This document shows positions 1 through 6,453 of a stretch of 6,453 nucleotides of DNA, piece after piece (positions within the stretch are counted from its first letter, which is position 1; each line of letters begins with the position of its first letter). Below the pieces are notes generated by a model. The model was not told where the DNA came from. It made no database searches and saw only the letters and a program-made list of their open reading frames with translations. A program made the translations under genes and the position numbers. Source of the stretch: an uncultured Pseudomonas sp. (GTDB lineage: Bacteria; Pseudomonadota; Gammaproteobacteria; Pseudomonadales; Pseudomonadaceae). The stretch spans positions 1-6,453 of the forward strand of contig NZ_CAMPHI010000094.1 in assembly GCF_946885955.1 (NCBI RefSeq), in the 5' to 3' direction.

Positions 1-138
1 CAGCAAGGGGATGGTATCGGGGTCGAGCGAATCCAGTAGCACTGGCGGATCGAAACTCTGGTCGCCCAGCAGTTCGCGGATCGACTCCAGGTCGTTCAGC
101 AGTTGCTCGGGTTTTTGCGGCGTTTTGGGGTTGTCCAT
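1..138 (-). CDS. Small conserved protein downstream of holC, 3' part missing
   Basis: The reading frame opens at an ATG at 138 and runs off the left edge after 46 codons with no stop. It begins MDNPKTPQKPEQLL and continues with a Leu/Glu-rich helix-like stretch (LESIRELLGD, about residues 17-26) and an acidic, proline-containing segment ending DPDTIPLL. I recognise no catalytic motif, signal peptide or membrane segment. The start lies only 9 bp past the holC stop and has no convincing Shine-Dalgarno sequence, so translation probably depends on holC coupling. Pseudomonas genomes usually carry a short hypothetical gene here, between holC and valS, and this fits that position. The function is unknown; the link to the chi subunit is by position only. 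Third-base G/C preference supports real coding. Confidence 0.8.
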   Translation of the reverse strand, partial: MDNPKTPQKPEQLLNDLESIRELLGDQSFDPPVLLDSLDPDTIPLL

Positions 139-147
139 GGTGTGGAA

Positions 148-2115
<1,968 letters not shown>

Positions 2116-2140
2116 TCTATCAGGTGAGCCGGCAAGCAGT

Positions 2141-2163
2141 GCGGCTAGTTTGATCGTAGCCGC
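2141..2163. repeat. Perfect 7-bp inverted repeat in the lptF leader
   Basis: GCGGCTA (2141-2147) and TAGCCGC (2157-2163) are exact reverse complements around a 9-base loop. The structure ends 17 bases before the lptF Shine-Dalgarno at 2181-2184. There is no T tract on either side, so it is not a classical terminator. It could be an RNA hairpin in the lptF leader or a protein-binding palindrome; the sequence alone does not decide. Confidence 0.6.
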
Positions 2164-2192
2164 CTGAGCCTGACAACCCTGGAGTGTCTGGT

Positions 2193-3314
2193 TTGATCGT
2201 CTTCCGTTATTTATCTCGTGAAGTGTTGGTGACCTTGAGTGCGGTGAGTGCCGTGCTGTTGGTGATTATTATGAGTGGCCGTTTCATCAAGTACCTGGCG
2301 CAGGCGGCGCAGGGGGCGCTCGATCCGGGCGTGCTGTTCATGATCATGGGCTTTCGCCTGCCGGGTTTCCTGCAGCTGATTCTGCCGCTGGGACTGTTCC
2401 TCGGCATTCTCCTGGCCTATGGCCGCCTGTACCTGGACAGCGAGATGACCGTGCTCTCGGCCACTGGGATGAGCCAGCAGCGCCTGACGTTTTACAGCCT
2501 GGCGCCCGCCGCGCTGGTGATGGTGCTGGTGGCTTGGCTGAGTTTGGGCCTGGCGCCGCAGGGGGTGGAGCGGGTCGCGCGGATTCTCAACGAGCAGGAC
2601 ACCCTGACCGAATTCGACACCTTGGTACCAGGGCGTTTTCAGGCAATGCGCGACGGCTCGCGAGTGACCTATACCAAGGACATGAGCGAAGACCGTAACG
2701 AACTGTCAGGCGTGTTTATCTCCGAGAAGCGGCTGTCCCAAAAGGGCGACAAGGAGCGCGGCATCACCGTGCTGCTCGCGGAAAGCGGCAAGCAGGAAAT
2801 CCAGCCTGACGGTAGTCGTTACCTGATTCTGCAGAATGGCTATCGCTACGACGGCAACCCCGGGCAGGCTGACTATCGGGCAGTCCAGTACGACACCTAT
2901 GGCGTGTTACTGCCCAAGCCTGCGGTCAGCAGCGAGGTCAGCGAACGTGAAGCGATACCGACCCGCGAATTGATCGGCAGCGACAACATGCGTCTGCGGT
3001 CCGAGTTGCAATGGCGTCTGTCGCTGCCGCTGCTGGTACTGGTCGTCACTGTGCTGGCGGTGCCCTTGTCGCGGGTCAACCCGCGTCAGGGTCGGTTCCT
3101 CAAATTGTTGCCGGCGATTCTTCTGTATATGGCATATCTGTCGTTGTTGATCGCCGCCCGGGGAGCGCTGGATAAAGGCAGGATTCCACCGGCGCTGGGC
3201 CTGTGGTGGGTGCATGGAGTTTTCTTGGTGATCGGTTTGCTGATGTTGTATTGGGATGCGATGCGCCTGAAGCTGGCGAGTCTGCGCGACCGCCGGGAGG
3301 TGGCCCGTGGTTAG
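2193..3314 (+). CDS. lptF: LPS export system permease LptF
   Basis: Encodes a 373-residue inner-membrane subunit of LptB2FG, the ABC transporter that pulls lipopolysaccharide from the outer leaflet of the inner membrane. The layout is that of the YjgP/YjgQ family: membrane segments at about 11-29, 48-76 (probably one segment plus linker) and 101-121, a periplasmic beta-jellyroll domain at about 125-265, then segments at about 276-294, 304-322 and 335-354. SEMTVLSATGMS (83-94) is the cytoplasmic coupling helix that contacts the LptB ATPase. I place the start at the TTG at 2193, because GGAG at 2181-2184 is eight bases upstream and Pseudomonas LptF is recalled as starting directly at this IVFRYLSREVL sequence. 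A GTG at 2184 would add three residues but would lie on the Shine-Dalgarno itself. The end overlaps lptG by 8 bp. LptB, LptA and LptC must be encoded elsewhere. Confidence 0.96.
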   Translation: MIVFRYLSREVLVTLSAVSAVLLVIIMSGRFIKYLAQAAQGALDPGVLFMIMGFRLPGFLQLILPLGLFLGILLAYGRLYLDSEMTVLSATGMSQQRLTFYSLAPAALVMVLVAWLSLGLAPQGVERVARILNEQDTLTEFDTLVPGRFQAMRDGSRVTYTKDMSEDRNELSGVFISEKRLSQKGDKERGITVLLAESGKQEIQPDGSRYLILQNGYRYDGNPGQADYRAVQYDTYGVLLPKPAVSSEVSEREAIPTRELIGSDNMRLRSELQWRLSLPLLVLVVTVLAVPLSRVNPRQGRFLKLLPAILLYMAYLSLLIAARGALDKGRIPPALGLWWVHGVFLVIGLLMLYWDAMRLKLASLRDRREVARG

Positions 3315-4368
3315 GCTTGATCGCTACATTGGCACCCAGGTGTTGTTTTCCATTCTTGCCGTGCTCGGCATCATTGTCAGCTTGGGCCTGCTGTTCGCGT
3401 TTATCGATGAAATGGGTGATGTCGAGGCGGGCTACGGGTTGCTCGATGCGGCCTGGTATGTGTTCCTGACCTTGCCGCGGCGGATCTATGAAATGCTGCC
3501 GATGGCGGCGTTGGTCGGTTCTCTCATTGGCCTGGGCAGTCTGGCCAGTAGCAGCGAATTGACCGTGATGCGTGCCGCCGGGGTATCGGTCGGGCGGATC
3601 GTCTGGGCGGTGATGCGGCCCTTGTTGGTCTTGATGCTGGTGGGAATTCTGATCGGCGAGTACCTGGCGCCAGTGAGCGAGAACAAGGCCGAGGCTGATC
3701 GCGCCATGGCCCAGGGCGGCGGTGAAGCGCAGAGTGCCAAGCACGGTCTGTGGCACCGTCAGGGTGACGAATTCGTGCATATCAACGCGGTGCAGCCCAA
3801 CGGCGTGCTGTTCGGTGTGACGCGTTATCGCTTCGACGATCAGCGTCATATGCTGTCTTCCAGCTTCGCCCGCAAGGCTCACTATCAGGGTGAGTATTGG
3901 CAGCTGGAAGATGTTGTGACCACGTTGCTCCACGAGCAGAACACCGAGGTGGTCAAGGCCGAAAGTGAGCGCTGGGATGTACAGCTGAATCCGCAATTGC
4001 TCAGCACCGTGGTGCTGGCGCCGGACGCGCTGTCGATTACCGGCCTGTGGCGCTATGTGCACTATCTCGCTGATCAGGGGCTGAACAACGGGCGCTACTG
4101 GCTGGCGTTCTGGACCAAGGTGCTACAGCCGGTAATCACCATGGCGCTGGTGCTGCTGGCGATTTCCTTTGTGTTCGGACCGCTGCGCTCGGTGACCCTG
4201 GGGCAGCGGGTTTTCACCGGCGTGCTGGTGGGCTTCGTATTCAAGATCAGCCAGGATCTGCTCGGTCCCTCGAGCCTGGTGTTCGGCTTTTCGCCGTTGC
4301 TCGCGGTGCTGGTCCCGGCGGGTATCTGCGCCCTCGTCGGGCTCTGGCTGTTGCGCCGCGCGGGTTGA
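3307..4368 (+). CDS. lptG: LPS export system permease LptG
   Basis: Encodes a 353-residue partner of LptF. Together they form the lateral gate and cavity through which LPS enters the export path, and their periplasmic domains pass it on towards LptC and LptA. Membrane segments are visible at about 12-32, 63-81, 98-119, 270-290, 302-320 and 329-349, with the jellyroll domain (about 125-260) between the third and fourth. SELTVMRAAGVS (83-94) is the LptB-contacting coupling helix, matching the equivalent element in LptF. GLWHRQGDEFVHINAV (147-162) and SITGLWRYVHYL (243-254) are family-typical. The start is a GTG at 3307 preceded by a strong GGGAGG (3295-3300) six bases upstream; it lies inside the last codons of lptF, so the two subunits are probably translationally coupled for equal amounts. 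Length and motifs are complete. Confidence 0.97.
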   Translation: MVRLDRYIGTQVLFSILAVLGIIVSLGLLFAFIDEMGDVEAGYGLLDAAWYVFLTLPRRIYEMLPMAALVGSLIGLGSLASSSELTVMRAAGVSVGRIVWAVMRPLLVLMLVGILIGEYLAPVSENKAEADRAMAQGGGEAQSAKHGLWHRQGDEFVHINAVQPNGVLFGVTRYRFDDQRHMLSSSFARKAHYQGEYWQLEDVVTTLLHEQNTEVVKAESERWDVQLNPQLLSTVVLAPDALSITGLWRYVHYLADQGLNNGRYWLAFWTKVLQPVITMALVLLAISFVFGPLRSVTLGQRVFTGVLVGFVFKISQDLLGPSSLVFGFSPLLAVLVPAGICALVGLWLLRRAG

Positions 4369-4377
4369 CCGCCAGAT

Positions 4378-4420
4378 AAAAAAGCCGGCGTACGCATTTA
4401 CTGTGTACGTCGGCTTTTTA
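4378..4420. terminator. Bidirectional intrinsic terminator between lptG and the RDD gene
   Basis: The arms 4379-4396 and 4402-4419 pair over 18 positions with two G·T wobbles around a five-base loop (TTTAC). Five T residues (4415-4419) end the plus-strand hairpin, and six A residues (4378-4383) give a U tract to minus-strand transcripts. It starts 9 bp after the lptG stop and ends 13 bp from the stop of the convergent RDD gene, so it can serve both. Confidence 0.93.
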
Positions 4421-4432
4421 ATGAGCGACGGT

Positions 4433-4927
4433 TTATTTCTTGTGAATGTTCTTCGGTAGCTGGACGACCTGGCTGTCCGAATAAATGTCATGCCAGCTGC
4501 GATTCTTCTTGTCCCATAGGATCCAGAAAAAACCCAGGCCAAGCGCTAGCCAGGAGCCGATGGCGACTAGAAAGCGCAGCGCCGCCTGCCACAGGCTGAT
4601 CGCGCTGCCGTCAGCATTCTGCACACGCACGCCCCAGACCTGCATGCCCAGAGTCTGGCCACTGTGCGTCCAGAACTTGCCGAAGAAGCCGAACAGGCTG
4701 AAAAACATCAGGGTGGACAGAATGGGGTCGCCATCCAGTGCGCCGGCATCCGACATCTGCCTGAGCTGCGCTTCACCGTAGAAGCCCATCAGGATCAGCT
4801 TGTAGATGAACGTCACGACTATCAGCAGGGCGATGCACAGCAAGGTGTCGTAAAACATCGTGGCTAGGCGGCGGATCAGGCCGGCGGGTGGGAAGTCACC
4901 CTGCGGGCGCAGTTGGTGTTTCGGCAT
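4433..4927 (-). CDS. RDD-family inner-membrane protein, function unknown
   Basis: Encodes a 164-residue protein with three hydrophobic segments at about 22-45, 68-84 and 115-137. The family's defining charged residues are present: Arg20 and Asp27 in RRLATMFYD in the first segment, and the C-terminal block DKKNRSWHDIYSDSQVV (139-155) with Asp147. GQTLGMQVWGVRV (about 90-102) is the usual RDD linker. RDD proteins are membrane proteins of mostly unknown role; a few have been linked to ion transport, which does not establish a role here. I chose the ATG at 4927 because the ORF extension to 4990 would begin inside the csp terminator region and homologues start close to the PQGDFPPAGLIRRLA sequence. 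The Shine-Dalgarno is weak. The gene converges on lptG and lies downstream of the csp terminator; no clear promoter of its own is visible. Confidence 0.88.
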   Translation of the reverse strand: MPKHQLRPQGDFPPAGLIRRLATMFYDTLLCIALLIVVTFIYKLILMGFYGEAQLRQMSDAGALDGDPILSTLMFFSLFGFFGKFWTHSGQTLGMQVWGVRVQNADGSAISLWQAALRFLVAIGSWLALGLGFFWILWDKKNRSWHDIYSDSQVVQLPKNIHKK

Positions 4928-4990
4928 GTTGGGCTCATTTTTGCTGAGGCATGGACGTTTGGTCGCGCAGCTTGGCGCATCGGCAGGCAT

Positions 4991-5021
4991 AAAAAAACCC
5001 CCGATGTCACCATCAGGGGTT
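4991..5021 (-). terminator. Intrinsic terminator of the cold-shock gene
   Basis: On the minus strand, AACCCCTGATG pairs with CATCGGGGGTT (window arms 5011-5021 and 4996-5006) with one wobble and a four-base loop, followed by a run of seven T residues (4991-4997). It begins 16 bp after the csp stop codon, as expected of a dedicated terminator. Confidence 0.93.
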
Positions 5022-5037
5022 CTTCACTGCAGCAGGA

Positions 5038-5250
5038 TTATTCCTGGATTTGAACCTGGTCGGCCTGCATGCCTTTCTGACCTTGTACTGCAATGAAGCT
5101 GACCTTCTGGCCTTCTTTCAGGCTCTTGAAACCGTTGCCTTCGATCGCGCGAAAGTGCACGAAAAGATCCGGACCGCTTTCTGGAGTGATAAAACCAAAA
5201 CCTTTTTCGTCGTTAAACCACTTGACGGTACCGTTCTGACGATTCGACAT
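5038..5250 (-). CDS. cspA: CspA-family cold-shock protein
   Basis: Encodes a 70-residue single cold-shock domain, the normal length. These proteins bind single-stranded RNA and DNA, melt mRNA secondary structure and act as RNA chaperones or antiterminators. [15 protein letters not shown] (7-21) contains RNP1 (KGFGFI, 16-21) and LFVHF (29-33) is RNP2, with the usual aromatic residues Trp11, Phe12, Phe18, Phe20, Phe30 and Phe33. The ATG at 5250 is preceded by AAGGAA with a suitable spacing. Upstream there is a leader of about 150 nt and a plausible sigma70 promoter; downstream there is a strong terminator, so it is probably monocistronic. Pseudomonas genomes carry several near-identical paralogues (CspA/CapA/CapB types), so the symbol names the family and not a proven orthologue. 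Cold induction cannot be read from the sequence. Confidence 0.95.
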   Translation of the reverse strand: MSNRQNGTVKWFNDEKGFGFITPESGPDLFVHFRAIEGNGFKSLKEGQKVSFIAVQGQKGMQADQVQIQE

Positions 5251-5403
5251 GTCTTTGTTTCCTTGAAACTAAGTGAATGACAGTCTCTACCAATAGAGAG
5301 CTGAAACTGGTTGCAAGGAGTAGTACGAAGTCGAACGGATGTAGCGGATCTGGCGATCTACTGCATCAGGCCACGATTTACAGCGACCCATGCAAACACA
5401 GTT
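5251..5403 (-). promoter_or_regulatory. Predicted long 5' leader of the csp mRNA, with hairpins
   Basis: If the promoter at 5410-5439 is used, the mRNA has a leader of about 150 nt, similar to the long cspA leader of E. coli. A stem is formed by CAG plus TCTCTA (5281-5289) and TAGAGA plus CTG (5294-5303, one bulged G at 5300) with a four-base loop (5290-5293); its inner six pairs are perfect. A second, weaker structure has GATC arms at 5347-5350 and 5355-5358, extended by GTA (5341-5343) and TAC (5359-5361). I could not identify a match to the E. coli cold box. The Shine-Dalgarno AAGGAA lies near the start codon, outside the main hairpin. Confidence 0.5.
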
Positions 5404-5409
5404 GATCGA

Positions 5410-5439
5410 ACTCTACGCTAACTCAAAGGCAAATGCCAA
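5410..5439 (-). promoter_or_regulatory. Candidate sigma70 promoter of the csp gene
   Basis: On the minus strand, TTGGCA (5434-5439, five of six matches to TTGACA) is followed after 18 bp by TAGAGT (5410-5415, four of six matches to TATAAT). Transcription would start near 5403. It is the best promoter-like pair I found between the csp start and the tRNA terminator. Confidence 0.5.
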
Positions 5440-5683
5440 CCCCCGCCCAGCCCCTGTATCAGACGCTGCGCGGGAGGTTTTTCAGGCGCCCGTGGGTGGG
5501 TGCGAGGCAAGTGCGCGCGAGCTATTAATGTAGAGCCAATCGGCCGCGAATGGGCCCGATTGCGGTTACTAAAAGGTGGGGTTTGCCGGTGACTTGGGCG
5601 CCGATCTGGGGTTGCCCTTTGCCGCATCCGGTCTGGTGGCCTTGCGCCAGCTGGGCGCTGTGGTTGCTCTGGGCGCAGAAAGC
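5440..5683. other. Gene-poor spacer between the csp promoter and the tRNA-Leu terminator
   Basis: No protein-coding gene is supported here. The stretch contains an imperfect inverted repeat with arms CAATCGG (5537-5543) and CCGATTG (5556-5562), without a T tract. On the minus strand two stop codons in a row (TAG at 5569-5571, TAA at 5566-5568) close a 51-codon frame that begins at 5724 and reads through the tRNA terminator; I do not accept it as a gene. The part from 5576 to 5680 is G/C-rich and could be a worn remnant of coding DNA, but nothing recognisable remains. Confidence 0.6.
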
Positions 5684-5706
5684 AAAAAGCCCGCATCGCG
5701 GGCTTT
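5684..5706 (-). terminator. Intrinsic terminator of the tRNA-Leu transcript
   Basis: AAAGCCCGC (5686-5694) and GCGGGCTTT (5698-5706) form a perfect 9-bp stem with a three-base loop. The minus-strand transcript continues with a run of T residues to 5684. It lies about 43 bp beyond the tRNA 3' end and matches that transcript's direction; the plus strand lacks a T run beyond the three in the stem. Confidence 0.92.
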
Positions 5707-5715
5707 AGGCTGGAA

Positions 5716-5739
5716 CATGATCATTCTGGGATGGTCATG
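5716..5739. repeat. Inverted repeat in the tRNA-Leu 3' trailer
   Basis: CATGATCAT (5716-5724) and ATGGTCATG (5731-5739) are inverted copies with a single mismatch (5721/5734) around a six-base loop. In the minus-strand tRNA precursor the mismatch is A·C and the other eight pairs are intact. It sits between the encoded CCA (ending at 5750) and the terminator (from 5706), so it may shape 3' processing. Confidence 0.55.
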
Positions 5740-5749
5740 TCGAGATTTA

Positions 5750-5834
5750 TGGTGCCCCGGGGGAGACTCGAACTCCCACTTCTTTCGAAAACGGATTTTG
5801 AATCCGCCGCGTCTACCGGTTCCGCCACCGGGGC
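5750..5834 (-). tRNA. tRNA-Leu (anticodon CAA)
   Basis: An 85-nt class II tRNA that decodes UUG. The acceptor arms are GCCCCGG (5' end at 5834) and CCGGGGC (5754-5760), followed by discriminator A (5753) and an encoded CCA (5750-5752). The T arm GGGAG-TTCGAGT-CTCCC occupies 5761-5777 in window coordinates. The anticodon stem GCGGA/TCCGT carries the loop TTCAAAA, giving CAA at positions 34-36. A long variable arm around TTTCGAAAGAAG and the GGTAGACGCG D-arm sequence are typical of leucine tRNAs. A strong promoter lies upstream and a terminator downstream, so the gene is transcribed alone. No duplicated 3' end of the tRNA is visible nearby, so there is no sign of an integrated element. Confidence 0.97.
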
Positions 5835-5847
5835 ACAATGGCGGCGC

Positions 5848-5876
5848 AGTATAGGGATGCCTTTGCGGTTGGTCAA
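5848..5876 (-). promoter_or_regulatory. Strong sigma70 promoter of tRNA-Leu, GC-rich discriminator
   Basis: On the minus strand, TTGACC (5871-5876, five of six matches) and TATACT (5848-5853, five of six) are exactly 17 bp apart. The bases after the -10 are GCGCCGC, a G/C-rich discriminator like those of stable-RNA promoters under stringent (ppGpp/DksA) control. The start would fall near 5841, leaving a precursor leader of about 7 nt before the mature tRNA 5' end at 5834. Confidence 0.88.
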
Positions 5877-5886
5877 TCCACTTGCG

Positions 5887-5915
5887 TGGTCAGATTGTGC
5901 GATTTCCGGTAAGCT
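5887..5915 (+). promoter_or_regulatory. Weak candidate promoter for queA
   Basis: TGGTCA (5887-5892, four of six matches) and TAAGCT (5910-5915, three of six) are 17 bp apart. Transcription would start near 5922 and leave a leader of about 26 nt. The boxes are poor, but queA is divergent from the tRNA gene and must be driven from the 113 bp between 5835 and 5947. Confidence 0.3.
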
Positions 5916-5947
5916 TTGCCGCCCTGCAAGACGACCCTTCCCAAATC

Positions 5948-6453
5948 ATGCGCGTTGCCGACTTTCATTTCGAGCTGCCTGACGCTCTCATTGCCCGTCA
6001 TCCCCTTGCCGAACGCCGCGCCAGCCGTTTGCTGACGCTCGATGGTGCCACTGGCGAGCTGGCGCACCGCCAGTTTGGCGACCTGCTGGAGTACCTGCGT
6101 CCCGGCGATTTGATGGTGTTCAACAATACCCGGGTGATTCCCGCGCGGCTGTTCGGGCAGAAGGCTTCCGGCGGCAAGCTGGAAGTGCTGGTCGAGCGCG
6201 TGCTGGATAGCCATCGGGTGCTTGCTCATGTGCGGTCGAGCAAGTCGCCCAAGCCGGGTTCGACGATTTTGATCGACGGCGCTGGCGAAGCCGAGATGCT
6301 CGCGCGTCACGATGCTTTGTTTGAACTGCGCTTCGCCGAAGAAGTGTTGCCGCTGCTCGATCGTGTCGGCCATATGCCGCTGCCGCCCTATATCGACCGG
6401 CCGGACGAAGCCGCCGACCGCGAGCGTTATCAGACCGTATATGCCGAACGCGC
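5948..6453 (+). CDS. queA: S-adenosylmethionine:tRNA ribosyltransferase-isomerase QueA, 3' part missing
   Basis: The frame opens at the ATG at 5948 and runs open to the right edge, giving 168 codons of a protein normally about 345-355 residues long. QueA transfers and isomerises the ribosyl group of S-adenosylmethionine onto 7-aminomethyl-7-deazaguanine in tRNA, making epoxyqueuosine at position 34 of Tyr, His, Asn and Asp tRNAs. Family blocks visible are [19 protein letters not shown] (1-19), [20 protein letters not shown] (51-70), [12 protein letters not shown] (73-84), SSKSPKPG (97-104) and [14 protein letters not shown] (141-154), ending in YQTVYAER. The start agrees with the usual N terminus, although no good Shine-Dalgarno precedes it. 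In Pseudomonas, tgt, yajC and secDF usually follow; they would lie outside the window. No defect is seen in the part present. Confidence 0.96.
   Translation, partial: MRVADFHFELPDALIARHPLAERRASRLLTLDGATGELAHRQFGDLLEYLRPGDLMVFNNTRVIPARLFGQKASGGKLEVLVERVLDSHRVLAHVRSSKSPKPGSTILIDGAGEAEMLARHDALFELRFAEEVLPLLDRVGHMPLPPYIDRPDEAADRERYQTVYAER

Noticed and set aside
3100..4062. 320-codon minus-strand open frame opposite the lptF end and lptG
   Set aside because: Antisense to two clear membrane-protein genes; the His/Gln/Arg-rich translation is the usual product of reading hydrophobic codons backwards.
4928..4990. 21-codon extension of the RDD protein
   Set aside because: It would begin directly at the csp terminator T run and adds a polar stretch not expected in RDD proteins.
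5050..5280. 76-codon plus-strand frame opposite csp
   Set aside because: Shadow of a complete cold-shock domain gene with terminator and ribosome-binding site on the other strand.
5423..5440. Sigma54-like TGGCA sequence upstream of csp
   Set aside because: The GC dinucleotide required at the -12 position is absent at the correct spacing; a sigma70 reading fits better.
5684..5834. Integration (att) site for a genomic island at tRNA-Leu
   Set aside because: No repeated copy of the tRNA 3' end, no integrase and no foreign gene content is seen on either side.
5576..5854. Plus-strand frame running through the tRNA terminator and tRNA-Leu
   Set aside because: It crosses a structural RNA gene and its terminator and has no recognisable protein features.

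Overview
The window is a stretch of housekeeping chromosome from a gammaproteobacterium, almost certainly Pseudomonas sensu lato. The gene order, the codon use (strong G/C preference at third positions) and the recalled similarity of the PepA, LptF, LptG, Csp and QueA translations to Pseudomonas proteins all point there. I cannot resolve the species. I see no mobile element, CRISPR array, toxin-antitoxin pair or defence gene, and no sign of recent transfer.

Left arm (1-2048, minus strand): an operon reads leftwards as pepA (leucine aminopeptidase), holC (DNA polymerase III chi subunit) and a small conserved protein that runs off the left edge. pepA and holC overlap in a GTGA stop/start, and holC and the small gene are 9 bp apart, so the genes are probably co-transcribed. 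In Pseudomonas this unit usually continues into valS, which would lie beyond the left edge.

Centre (2049-4368): a 144-bp divergent control region separates pepA from lptF and lptG, read rightwards. LptF and LptG are the two membrane subunits of the LptB2FG ABC transporter, which extracts lipopolysaccharide from the inner membrane and passes it to the LptC/A/D/E bridge. lptF most likely starts at a TTG, lptG at a GTG, and the two overlap by 8 bp. A hairpin with A and T tracts on both sides (4378-4420) ends this unit and also the convergent RDD gene.

Right centre (4433-5439, minus strand): an RDD-family membrane protein of unknown function lies downstream of a CspA-type cold-shock gene. The csp gene has its own terminator, a plausible sigma70 promoter and a leader of about 150 nt, as expected of a cold-shock mRNA.

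Right end (5440-6453): a gene-poor spacer of about 240 bp leads to a minus-strand tRNA-Leu(CAA) gene with encoded CCA, a near-consensus sigma70 promoter with a GC-rich discriminator, and a hairpin terminator. Divergent from it, queA (queuosine biosynthesis) starts at 5948 and is cut by the right edge; it would be expected to continue into tgt-yajC-secDF.

I found no previously undescribed system. The points most worth a second look are regulatory: the candidate pepA/lptF promoters sharing almost the same -10 bases, the perfect hairpin in the lptF leader, the structured csp leader, and the compact tRNA-Leu/queA divergent promoter region.
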